A DNA stretch of 64,000 nt from Nocardia concava NBRC 100430 (lineage in GTDB: Bacteria; Actinomycetota; Actinomycetes; Mycobacteriales; Mycobacteriaceae). The stretch is from positions 59,044 to 123,043 of the forward strand of contig NZ_BAFX01000139.1 of the NCBI RefSeq assembly GCF_000308815.1, in the 5' to 3' direction. Numbering within the stretch: position 1 is the stretch's first letter; the number at the start of each line of letters is the position of its first letter. Below the pieces are notes generated by a model. The model was given only the letters and a program-made list of their open reading frames with translations, had not been told where the DNA came from and did not search any database. The translations under genes were made by a program, and so were the position numbers. Positions 57,580 through 64,000 of the stretch are shown here, piece after piece.

Positions 57580-58065
57580 TCAGCCCGGAAGCCGGTGCGC
57601 GGCTATCGGTTTCAGGTGCTCGCGCAGTAGATCGCCGTCCTCGCCGAAGAGCTGGACGTCGGTGTCGACCGCGGTCCGGACACCCTTGCTCGCCAATTCC
57701 CGTCCGGCGGGGGTGAGTTCGATGCGCAGCACCCGCGCATCGGCCGGATCGGGGCGGCGGACCAGTAGCTCGCGCTCCTCCAGGCCGCGAATCACCTTGG
57801 ACGCCATCATGCGATCCGAGCCGGACATGTCCGCCACTTGCTGCTGGGTCGGCAGCTCCCCCTCCCGGCTCAGCCAGCCCGCCGAGGCCAGCAGGTTGAA
57901 CTGGGTGGGGGTGAGCCCGAGCGGGCGCAGATTGCGTTCCAGCGTGGCCCGCCATTCCAGCGCGGCGTGGTGCAGCCAGAAGCCCGGACTCATGAGCGGA
58001 CCCCGCGGCACGCCCCGCTCCGCTTGCGGACCGCCGGCTCGCCGACTACCCGGAGATTCAGCCAC
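57580..58065 (-). CDS. MarR-family regulator
   Basis: A 161-residue winged-helix repressor: LTPTQFNLLASAGWLSREGELPTQQQVADMSGSDRMMASKVIRGLEERELLVRRPDPADARVLRIELTPAG contains the whole DNA-binding region, with the wing DPADARV. The GTG at 58063-58065 overlaps by eight bases the stop of the SRPBCC gene, so the two are coupled. It is expected to bind the tandem operators at 58510-58546 and so control its own operon; the inducer is probably an aromatic or hydrophobic compound bound by the partner protein. Confidence 0.9.
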   Translation of the reverse strand: MAESPGSRRAGGPQAERGVPRGPLMSPGFWLHHAALEWRATLERNLRPLGLTPTQFNLLASAGWLSREGELPTQQQVADMSGSDRMMASKVIRGLEERELLVRRPDPADARVLRIELTPAGRELASKGVRTAVDTDVQLFGEDGDLLREHLKPIAAHRLPG

Positions 58066-58483
58066 GCCGTAGCGCCTCCTCTTCCAATGCGGCGAAGGTC
58101 AGCGGCATATCGGCGCGCATGGCCTTCTCCCAGATCAGCTTGAACAACGGCCCGAAGGGCCCGTGGATCTCCACATTCTCCGCCACCCGCACGGTGCCGT
58201 CGCCGAGCGCCTCGTAGGTGCGGTGCCCGCGCAGCTTGCCGAACGGAATGCCCGCCTCACTGGTCCACGACTTCCCCGGCTCCACGGCCACGATGGTGAA
58301 CGGCCCGGCGGGCGCGCCCTTCGGCTTCACCCAGCCCTTGGTGCCGGCCGCGAATTCGCCGTCGATGCGGGACTTCTCCTCGTGCGGATCCCAGTCGGAC
58401 CAGCGGGCGACATCGGTGGCCACCGCCCAGATCTTGTCGATATCGCCCTTGATCACGGCTGCTTCGGTGAACGAGTACATCAT
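58058..58483 (-). CDS. SRPBCC-family (START-like) protein
   Basis: A 141-residue polyketide-cyclase/START-type protein. It begins MMYSFTEAAVIKGDIDKIWAVATDVARWSDWDPHEEKSRIDGEF, then GPFTIVAVEPGKSWTSEAGI, and ends in the long C-terminal helix MPLTFAALEEEALRRG. The fold binds hydrophobic ligands in a deep cavity; a catalytic role is not evident. Of two ATGs, the one at 58481-58483 is preferred because GGAG lies nine bases before it, while the one at 58492 abuts the ribosome site. First gene of the pair with marR. Confidence 0.87.
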   Translation of the reverse strand: MMYSFTEAAVIKGDIDKIWAVATDVARWSDWDPHEEKSRIDGEFAAGTKGWVKPKGAPAGPFTIVAVEPGKSWTSEAGIPFGKLRGHRTYEALGDGTVRVAENVEIHGPFGPLFKLIWEKAMRADMPLTFAALEEEALRRG

Positions 58484-58509
58484 CGGGACCATCTCCAATC
58501 GAGGAAATC

Positions 58510-58546
58510 TGTTGTTGCGACAACAGTAACTGTAGTCGCGACAACA
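58510..58546 (-). promoter_or_regulatory. Tandem MarR-type operators
   Basis: TGTTGTTGCGACAACA (58510-58525) and TGTAGTCGCGACAACA (58531-58546) match at 14 of 16 positions; each is an imperfect palindrome, and they are spaced 21 bp apart, two helical turns. They lie 27-63 bases before the SRPBCC-marR operon start. Confidence 0.8.
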
Positions 58547-58583
58547 ATCAACCCTTTTCGATGGATCCCGTGCGCGCACCGGA

Positions 58584-58623
58584 AGCCGGTGGCGACGACA
58601 TCGATGTGTCGCCGCCACCGGCT
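58584..58623 (-). terminator. Hairpin after the EF-G paralogue gene
   Basis: Long imperfect arms, AGCCGGTGGCG(A)CGACAT and the complementary ATGTGTCGCCGCCACCGGCT, start 11 bases after the EF-G-like stop codon. There is no U-run. Confidence 0.65.
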
Positions 58624-58633
58624 CCGATCGCCG

Positions 58634-60667
58634 CTACAGGGCGAGGGCGTAGCCGAGCGGGCGCGTGGTGAACGTGCCCCGGCCCTGCGTCCGGCTACGC
58701 AAACGCGTTGCGTAGCCGAACAGTTCGGCCAGCGGAACCGTGGCGGTGAGCACCACGGTCCCGGTCCGGGTGACCGAACCGGTGACCCGGCCGCGCCGGG
58801 CCGCGAGATCACCCAGCACCGCGCCGACATGGTCCTCCGGCACCGTGGCGGTCAGCTCCACCAGCGGTTCCAGCACCGCCATGGCACTGGCGCGCAAGGC
58901 TTCCCGCATGCCGAGCCGACCGGCGGTGCGGAAGGCCAGGTCCGACGAATCCTTCGAATGCGTCGCACCATCGGTGAGCGTGACCCGCACGCCGGTGACC
59001 GGATGACCCGCCAGCGGGCCCTCGGCCAGGGCGTCGCGGCAGCCCGCCTCGACCGCGCGGACGAACTCCGCCGACACCCGGCCGCCGACCACCGTGGACT
59101 CGAACTCGAAACCGGTTGCCCCGGAATCCGATTCGTTCAGCGGTTGCACATCGAGCACGATGTGCGCCCACTGTCCGGACCCGCCGTCCTGCTTGACGTG
59201 CCGGTACACCAGGCCCCGCACGCCGCGCACCACGGTCTCGCGGTACGCCACCTGCGGCCTGCCCACCGTCACGCTCAGCCCGCGGTCACGGCGCAGCTTC
59301 TCCACCACGACCTCGAGATGCAGCTCGCCCAGACCGGCCAGCAGGGTCTGCCCGGTCTCCGGATCGGTCCGCACGGTGAGGGACGGGTCCTCGTCGGCAA
59401 TGCGGGCCAGCGCGAGCGCCAGCTTCTCGGTTTCGGCGTTGTTGCGCGCCTCGACCGCCACCGACATCACCGGTTCGGTCGGAGCCGGGGGCTCCAACTG
59501 GATCGGCGCGGCCGGCGCGCACAGGGTCGCGCCGACCCGGACCGCCTTGGGCCCGACCAGCGCGACGATGTCGCCCGCCACCGCGGCCGTCACCTCCTCG
59601 TGCCGGTCCGCCTGCACCCGCAGGATGCGCGCGATCCGCTCGCGGCGGCCGGTGCCCGCGTCCAATACGGTGTCGCCCTTGGCGAGGACGCCCGAATAGA
59701 CGCGGACGAAGGTGAGTCGTCCGGTCGGCGTGGCGTGCACCTTGAACGCCAGTGCCGCAAGCGGTTCCGCCGGGTCCGCGGTGCGCGGATCGTCGCCGGT
59801 ACCGACCGCGGGCCGGTCGAGCGGCGATGGCAGGTAGGCGACGACGGCGTCGAGCAGCGGCTCGATGCCGATATCGCGGTAGGCCGCGCCGCACAGCACC
59901 GGCACCACCTCGCCGGAGAGGGTCAGCTCCCGCAGCGCGGCGGTCAGGGTGTCCGCCGACAGTCCGGCGTGTTCGACGAACTCCTCGAGTGCCGTCGAAT
60001 GCCGTTCCGCCACCGCCTCTTCCAGCTCACGCCGGTAGCGGTCGACGTCCGCCGCGAGGTGCTCGGGCACCGGGCCCTCGACGACGCCGCCGTCCCAGTG
60101 CAGGGACCGCAGGTGGACGAGGTCCACGACGCCGGCGAATACCTCATCGGTGTACACCGGCAGCTGCACGAGCAGCGGAACCGGATGCAGCCGTTCCCGA
60201 ATCGAGGCGACGGCGGCCGTCAGGTCGGCCCCGGCACGATCCATCTTGTTGACGAACGCGATCCGCGGCACGCCGTAGCGGTCGGCGCGCCGCCACACGG
60301 ATTCACTCTGCGGCTCGACACCCGCGACGGCGTCGAAAACGGCTACCGCGCCGTCCAATACGCGCAGGGAACGCTCGACCTCATCGGAGAAGTCGACGTG
60401 CCCCGGCGTATCGATGACGGTGAGCCGGTGCCCGGCCCATGCGCAGCTCACGGCCGCCGCGAAGATGGTGATGCCTCGATCGCGTTCCTGCGGGTCGAAA
60501 TCGGTGACGGTGGTGCCGTCGTGCACCTCGCCGCGCTTGTGGGTGATCCCGGTGAGGAACAGCATGCGCTCGGTCACCGTGGTCTTGCCCGCGTCGACAT
60601 GCGCGAGAATTCCGAGGTTGCGAACGGTAGCCAGGTTGGTTCGAGAAATATTGGTACGCACGGTCAT
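58634..60667 (-). CDS. EF-G-family translational GTPase paralogue
   Basis: A 677-residue ribosome-binding GTPase. G1 is AHVDAGKTT (about 22-30), followed by the switch-I motif RGITI, G3 DTPGH, G4 NKMD and the EF-G-like VFDAVAGVEPQSESVWRRADRYGVPR. Domain II (LAFKVHATPTGRLTFVRVYSGVL), domain III, domain IV (VAYRETVVRGVRGLVYRHVKQDGGSGQW) and domain V are complete. The GTPase domain is nearer to EF-G than to TetM/OtrA. Housekeeping EF-G normally sits in the str operon, so this is a second copy, perhaps for stress or antibiotic conditions. GAAGGA precedes the ATG at 60665-60667. A 31-codon upstream ORF and a hairpin suggest attenuation. Confidence 0.9.
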   Translation of the reverse strand: MTVRTNISRTNLATVRNLGILAHVDAGKTTVTERMLFLTGITHKRGEVHDGTTVTDFDPQERDRGITIFAAAVSCAWAGHRLTVIDTPGHVDFSDEVERSLRVLDGAVAVFDAVAGVEPQSESVWRRADRYGVPRIAFVNKMDRAGADLTAAVASIRERLHPVPLLVQLPVYTDEVFAGVVDLVHLRSLHWDGGVVEGPVPEHLAADVDRYRRELEEAVAERHSTALEEFVEHAGLSADTLTAALRELTLSGEVVPVLCGAAYRDIGIEPLLDAVVAYLPSPLDRPAVGTGDDPRTADPAEPLAALAFKVHATPTGRLTFVRVYSGVLAKGDTVLDAGTGRRERIARILRVQADRHEEVTAAVAGDIVALVGPKAVRVGATLCAPAAPIQLEPPAPTEPVMSVAVEARNNAETEKLALALARIADEDPSLTVRTDPETGQTLLAGLGELHLEVVVEKLRRDRGLSVTVGRPQVAYRETVVRGVRGLVYRHVKQDGGSGQWAHIVLDVQPLNESDSGATGFEFESTVVGGRVSAEFVRAVEAGCRDALAEGPLAGHPVTGVRVTLTDGATHSKDSSDLAFRTAGRLGMREALRASAMAVLEPLVELTATVPEDHVGAVLGDLAARRGRVTGSVTRTGTVVLTATVPLAELFGYATRLRSRTQGRGTFTTRPLGYALAL

Positions 60668-60705
60668 ACGTCCTTCGTGCTGATCTTGTACAGAACAGCG
60701 CGATT

Positions 60706-60733
60706 CCCCGGGACGATCAGAAACGTCCGGGGG
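60706..60733 (-). promoter_or_regulatory. Hairpin between the upstream ORF and the EF-G paralogue
   Basis: CCCCGGGACG (60706-60715) pairs with CGTCCGGGGG (60724-60733) with one mismatch and an eight-base loop. It lies four bases after the stop codon of the upstream ORF and about 30 bases before the EF-G-like ribosome site, where a ribosome stalled on the upstream ORF could disrupt it. Confidence 0.5.
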
Positions 60734-60736
60734 TAC

Positions 60737-60832
60737 TCAGTACCGGCCGCGCAGCCGGCACCGAGCCGGCGAAGACACCAGGATCACCTCGAAGCGCGGG
60801 CGGGCCATGACGGTGTTGCGAGATGTACGCAT
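60737..60832 (-). CDS. Upstream (leader) ORF of 31 codons
   Basis: The ATG at 60830-60832 has the strong ribosome site AGGAAGGGG about six bases upstream, better than that of the downstream GTPase gene. The peptide is basic, starts MRTSRNTVMARPRFEVILV and ends in RCRLRGRY before TGA. The Arg-rich C-terminus and close spacing to a hairpin and translation-factor gene resemble leader peptides of ribosome-targeted antibiotic-resistance genes. Peptide function is inferred from position only. Confidence 0.6.
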   Translation of the reverse strand: MRTSRNTVMARPRFEVILVSSPARCRLRGRY

Positions 60833-60931
60833 GATCGGCCCCTTCCTGCTTGTCGAGTGCCGTGAACGTAACAGTGCAACGCTCCCGCTGTCGCGTGAAT
60901 TTCCCAGCGGGCCAATCGAGCTCGGCGGTGA

Positions 60932-61279
60932 TCAGAACGAGAGGTGGCCGAAGTGGATCGCCGCGAGATTGGCCACCACCAGGACCGGGAAGCCGATGGC
61001 GGCCGCCCGGTAGCCCAGCTGCCAGAGCCCGGCGGCCGCGCCACCGAAGACCGCGACCTTGGTGACCACCGCGGCCACGGGAATCGAATAGCTCGCCTGC
61101 GGTGCCGCGAACATGCCCCACAGCACGACGGCGGCCACGGCCATGCCCACGCCCAGCACGATTTTCGCGGTGCGGCCGCGTCCGGTGCGCACTCCCCAGT
61201 AGGCCAGTGCGCCGACGGCGACGAGCTCCAGGACGAAGGCGAGGGTCAGGTTGGCGGCGGTCCAGGCGGTGCTGATCAT
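60932..61279 (-). CDS. YrdB/DUF2568-like integral membrane protein
   Basis: A 115-residue protein with four membrane helices: LTLAFVLELVAVGALAYWGV (about 8-27), KIVLGVGMAVAAVVLWGMFAAP (35-56), PVAAVVTKVAVFGGAAAGLWQLG and AAIGFPVLVVANLAAIHFG. The motif WGMFAAP after a helix is characteristic of the YrdB/DUF2568 family. The ATG at 61277-61279 follows GGAG by six bases. Function unknown. Confidence 0.82.
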   Translation of the reverse strand: MISTAWTAANLTLAFVLELVAVGALAYWGVRTGRGRTAKIVLGVGMAVAAVVLWGMFAAPQASYSIPVAAVVTKVAVFGGAAAGLWQLGYRAAAIGFPVLVVANLAAIHFGHLSF

Positions 61280-61308
61280 GACTACTCCGAGATCGGTGCT
61301 CTCTATTT

Positions 61309-61321
61309 TGACCAATAGTCA
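61309..61321. promoter_or_regulatory. TGACCAATAGTCA dyad before the YrdB-like gene
   Basis: TGAC-N5-GTCA, 30-42 bases upstream of the start, in an A/T-rich context (TATTTTGACC). A plausible TetR-type operator or part of the promoter. Confidence 0.4.
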
Positions 61322-61383
61322 CAGAACTTCCGCACCGAGTCAAGAGCACTGCTCTCCAAACCTGAAGAACTGCGGAAATGCCA

Positions 61384-61409
61384 AGGCCCCCGGCGGGAAC
61401 CGGGGGCCT
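61384..61409. terminator. Hairpin terminator
   Basis: A perfect AGGCCCCCGG/CCGGGGGCCT stem with a six-base loop, downstream of the TerD-domain gene and upstream of the YrdB-like gene. Confidence 0.65.
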
Positions 61410-61495
61410 CGAGCGGCGAGGAGAGCGGGGGCGCTGGTTTCTACAAGGATTAGAAGGAAGCTCCCCCATGGCCTCGCCGAGCATCACGGTAGCAG

Positions 61496-63619
61496 TCACG
61501 CGGGGATCAGGTCACCCAGGTTTTCCGGCGTGAACACCCGCGAGCCCGACGGCAGTCCCTCCGGCCGCTGCATGCCGATGAAGGTCACCGCCTCGGACAC
61601 CGGAGCGCCGTCCCAGAGCTCGACGCGCGCACCGGATTCCAGCACCTCGACCAGGTACCGGACCCGCAGGTACTCACGCTCCACCACGCCGCGCACCAGA
61701 TCGGTCGTGGAGATCCGATTCCCCTCGACGGTATTGAATGCCACCCCGCCCTTCAGGTGCAGATGCAGCCACTTGGCCCGCCAGCGGCCGTCCTCCCCGC
61801 GCATGAACACCATCGGCAGCGCCACCCGGCCGGTACCCCGCAGCTCGGACTTCATCCGCACCGTGCGCGGCTCGAACGGTCGCCCCTGCTGTTCCGCATC
61901 GCGCAGCATGAATCCGAAGAAGGACTCCTCGACCTGGTCGAACCCCTCCCCGCCATAGATGTTCACCTGCGGAATCACGAAGCGCGAGCGGACCTTTCGC
62001 AGATTCAGATCGATGAACTCCGAAGCACCGTCCGGCGCCTCGGTGATATCCCCCGAATGCCGCCCACCCTGATCGGTGAGGTTCGTGTACGACAGCCACC
62101 GCGGATTCTGATAGTCGGCGTTCAACTGCAGGGCCGACAGATCGAAGTCGGTCCGCAGCACCCGCTGCTTCCAGTACACGAAGAAACGCAACAGCTGACC
62201 GTCCACCGCCGACACCGAACCGCGCGGCAGCACACCGAAACCCGTCGCCGACGCCTTACCCGTCAAAGGCAATGCGACACCGAGGATCTCCGGATCGACC
62301 AGCACCCGCCCGGTAATGGACAGCCGACGCCGCACCTCCGCGTCGAGTAGATCGCGCAAACGATCGAGCACCTTCGGATCGATCGCGCGCCGGGTATCGG
62401 GGAACACCCGGCCCCGCCCCTGCCCGTTCACGAACAGCCGCTGCCGGCGAGACCCGCGATTCTCCACATGCTCCCGCACCGAGAGCACCACCCGACCCGA
62501 AACCCGCTCCAGCGCAAGCTCCACCGCATCCAGCACGGCATCCTGATCGGCCGCCGGCGCTTCACGCAGCAGGCGATCCAGTGAACGCATCAGCAGACCG
62601 GGTGCACTCCGCAGGGCATGCGCCGCGCCCACCACATCCCCGCGACCGAACAACTCCTCGACGCGGGCCGCGAACGAACGCACAGTCCGCTCACCCCGCG
62701 CCACCGCGAAAACCTCGGCGGCATAGGGCCACTGCGCGTACTCGTGCGGATGCAACCGCTCCCCGAGCCGCTTCCACGGCTCCCGGTACAACCCGATATC
62801 CCCGAGCTTGCCCGGATTCGCCGCGATCATCCGATCCAACCCGGCCAGCAGCATGCGCCGCACCGGACGCGGAATCGACCGGAAGGCCGTCGGCTGCCGC
62901 AAGGTCACGTCCCCGCCGAACAGCTCGCACGCCAGGCGCAGCACATCGGTGGGGTCTGCGAGCAGCAACTCTTCCCCCGCCATGACCAGGACGGCATTAA
63001 CCACCGCCCGGTTCTCCCGCACCGGAATCGCCGCTACCGGAACACGGGTCGCGCAGTACCCGGCCAGCAGGCGCAGATCCTCCAGGTCCGTATCCTTCAA
63101 CGGCGTGGTCGAACCGGCCAGGGACACATACAGATCCGCGGCTTCCTCGAAAAGGCCCCGCCCCGCGTGCAGCACGGTGATCCGATCGCCGGCGCTCTCG
63201 ATCAGCTCGGGCTGCACCTCCAGCATGGCTTCATAACTGTGCTGGTATCGCCCATACGCGGGCAACGCCAGCAGATTCACCGTGTCGCCGGGCGCGACGA
63301 CCACCTCGCGCAGACAGGACAACCAGAACTGCATGGTTCCCGGCACATTCGCCGGAAAGTCGATGAAGTAGGCATTGTGCTGCACGTGATCCTCGACCAG
63401 CTTCCGCATGGCGGCCAGCACCTGCACGGCGATATCCACCACGACATGCGGCGCGGTCGCCGAAAGATCCATCAGCAGCTCACCGGAAAGCTTGAAGCCC
63501 ACCGACATCAGCGCCGAATCCAATCGCCGCGCCGCTTCCTCCCCATCGCCGATCGGTCCCCCCGGAGCCGGAACCCGCAGGGTACGGCGGACGACCAGCG
63601 CTTCCAACTCCGTACTCAT
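61496..63619 (-). CDS. TerD-domain-containing stress protein, 707 aa
   Basis: A large protein of largely unknown fold. The first 430 residues are helical, with no family I recognise (LLMDLSATAPHVVVDIAVQVLAAMRKLV, VVVAPGDTVNLLALPAYGRYQHSYEAML). Then a hinge with basic RGSRRQRLFVNGQGRGRVF, and about 480-690 a TerD/tellurium-resistance-like domain: LLRFFVYWKQRVLRTDFDLSALQLNADYQ, SYTNLTDQGGRHSGDITEAPDGASEFIDLNL. TerD domains bind calcium and belong to membrane-associated stress complexes. The ATG at 63617-63619 opens MSTELEALVVRR with GGCGG upstream. It follows the rRNA operon terminator on the same strand but probably has its own promoter. Confidence 0.78.
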   Translation of the reverse strand: MSTELEALVVRRTLRVPAPGGPIGDGEEAARRLDSALMSVGFKLSGELLMDLSATAPHVVVDIAVQVLAAMRKLVEDHVQHNAYFIDFPANVPGTMQFWLSCLREVVVAPGDTVNLLALPAYGRYQHSYEAMLEVQPELIESAGDRITVLHAGRGLFEEAADLYVSLAGSTTPLKDTDLEDLRLLAGYCATRVPVAAIPVRENRAVVNAVLVMAGEELLLADPTDVLRLACELFGGDVTLRQPTAFRSIPRPVRRMLLAGLDRMIAANPGKLGDIGLYREPWKRLGERLHPHEYAQWPYAAEVFAVARGERTVRSFAARVEELFGRGDVVGAAHALRSAPGLLMRSLDRLLREAPAADQDAVLDAVELALERVSGRVVLSVREHVENRGSRRQRLFVNGQGRGRVFPDTRRAIDPKVLDRLRDLLDAEVRRRLSITGRVLVDPEILGVALPLTGKASATGFGVLPRGSVSAVDGQLLRFFVYWKQRVLRTDFDLSALQLNADYQNPRWLSYTNLTDQGGRHSGDITEAPDGASEFIDLNLRKVRSRFVIPQVNIYGGEGFDQVEESFFGFMLRDAEQQGRPFEPRTVRMKSELRGTGRVALPMVFMRGEDGRWRAKWLHLHLKGGVAFNTVEGNRISTTDLVRGVVEREYLRVRYLVEVLESGARVELWDGAPVSEAVTFIGMQRPEGLPSGSRVFTPENLGDLIPA

Positions 63620-63690
63620 CCGCCAAGTTTGGCAGCCGAGCGATGATCCGCCCATCGAATTAGCCGGTGCAGACCTGGTCCGGAAACGCA

Positions 63691-63720
63691 GAAACCCCCT
63701 GACCGAAGTCAGGGGGTTTC
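63691..63720. terminator. Terminator of the rRNA operon
   Basis: A perfect 13-bp stem GAAACCCCCTGAC/GTCAGGGGGTTTC with a four-base CGAA loop, ten bases beyond the 5S 3' end. Confidence 0.93.
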
Positions 63721-63729
63721 GCGAATGAT

Positions 63730-63848
63730 GTTCCGGCGGTGTCCTACTCTCCCACACCCTGTCGAGTGCAGTACCATTGGCGCAGGTGGCCTTAGCTTCC
63801 GGGTTCGGAATGGGACCGGGCGTTTCCCCACCGCTATAGCCGCCGTAA
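63730..63848 (-). rRNA. rrf: 5S ribosomal RNA
   Basis: Read on the minus strand, the sequence opens TTACGGCGGCTATAGCGGTG, contains the conserved CCCATTCCGAACCCGGAAGC block and GGTACTGC, and closes CGCCGGAAC, pairing with the 5' end as in all 5S rRNAs. The length of about 118 fits. Ends are accurate to a few bases. Confidence 0.97.
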
Positions 63849-63944
63849 CTCTATGAAACTATCCACGCGGTGCGACAAGAGCTTTCGCTCTCCGCAACAC
63901 ATGTCGTGTGTTGTTTCAGATACTGCACAGTGGACGCGTAGCTT

Positions 63945-64000
63945 CTTTGTTGGTAAGTCCTCGGCCTATTAGTACCAGTCACCTACATCTGTTACCAGAC
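63945..64000 (-). rRNA. rrl: 23S ribosomal RNA, 3' end (partial)
   Basis: On the minus strand the window edge reads GGTAACAG...GACTGGTACTAATAGG followed by CCGAGGACTTACCAA, the conserved 3' terminus of actinobacterial 23S rRNA. The exact 3' end is uncertain by about 20 bases. The 95-base spacer to 5S contains an AGAGC/GCTCT hairpin and no tRNA. Confidence 0.93.

Noticed and set aside
61470..61532. 20-codon plus-strand ORF starting after GAAGGAAG
   Set aside because: Good ribosome site, but it runs antisense into the 3' end of the TerD-domain gene and has no other support.
1..64000. CRISPR arrays, insertion sequences, prophage or integrase genes, tRNA genes
   Set aside because: Searched by eye on both strands; none seen.

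Overview
The window is high-GC actinobacterial DNA, most likely from Nocardia or a close relative (Mycobacteriales). The grounds are isocitrate lyase, RamB, LigB and LpdC homologues that resemble the Mycobacterium tuberculosis proteins in sequence, length and order, frequent GTG starts, strong third-position G/C, and a mycobacterial-type 5S rRNA. It reads as chromosomal. I see no transposase, phage module or CRISPR array.

Positions 1-43.6 kb keep the skeleton of the M. tuberculosis Rv0457c-lpdC-Rv0464c-ramB-icl1-fadB2 neighbourhood in the same relative order and strand, but spread out by inserted modules. From left to right: fadB2 (partial) and aceA on the minus strand, with a probable RamB-controlled upstream region; a DUF1772 membrane protein behind twin palindromes; two paralogous XRE/NB-ARC/TPR (STAND) regulators that share a promoter-like element and flank a small unknown gene; an XdhC-family gene converging on a nitrate/sulfonate-type ABC transporter; a PfkB sugar kinase, DUF4254 and ligB; ramB; a PknB-type kinase beside a secreted glycine-rich protein; the complete urea transporter urtABCDE followed by a GntR regulator; an AhpD-fold protein (Rv0464c-like); a GNAT enzyme; a TetR/VOC pair and a reductase-DGPF-ECF42 sigma operon; a secreted transglycosylase; a divergent QorB/HxlR quinone-stress pair; a deaminase; lpdC; an M19 dipeptidase; an AraC regulator; a CurA-type reductase; and a prolyl oligopeptidase.

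Positions 43.6-58.5 kb are accessory. A DcuA/B-type C4-dicarboxylate carrier diverges from an aspartase that bears an N-terminal cyclic-nucleotide-binding-like domain. A hydrolase and a TetR gene follow. Then comes a degenerate tandem duplication of a small promoter/terminator unit, one copy of which encodes a 27-residue amphipathic peptide. A seven-gene minus-strand operon follows: a branched-chain-type ABC transporter with fused LivHM permease, then an LLM flavin monooxygenase and two CMD/AhpD-like proteins of families known to co-occur but without a known substrate. HAD, GNAT and an SRPBCC-MarR pair with a double operator close this part.

Positions 58.6-64 kb hold an EF-G paralogue preceded by a 31-codon upstream ORF and a hairpin, a YrdB-like membrane protein, a 707-residue TerD-domain protein, and the end of an rRNA operon (23S 3' end and 5S) on the minus strand.

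The overall theme is two-carbon/fatty-acid and nitrogen scavenging (glyoxylate shunt, urea, aspartate/fumarate, uncharacterised ABC substrates) mixed with small stress-regulated modules. The best leads for undescribed biology are the LLM/CMD/transporter operon with its neighbouring peptide modules, the cNMP-aspartase fusion, the uORF-preceded EF-G paralogue, and the paired STAND regulators.
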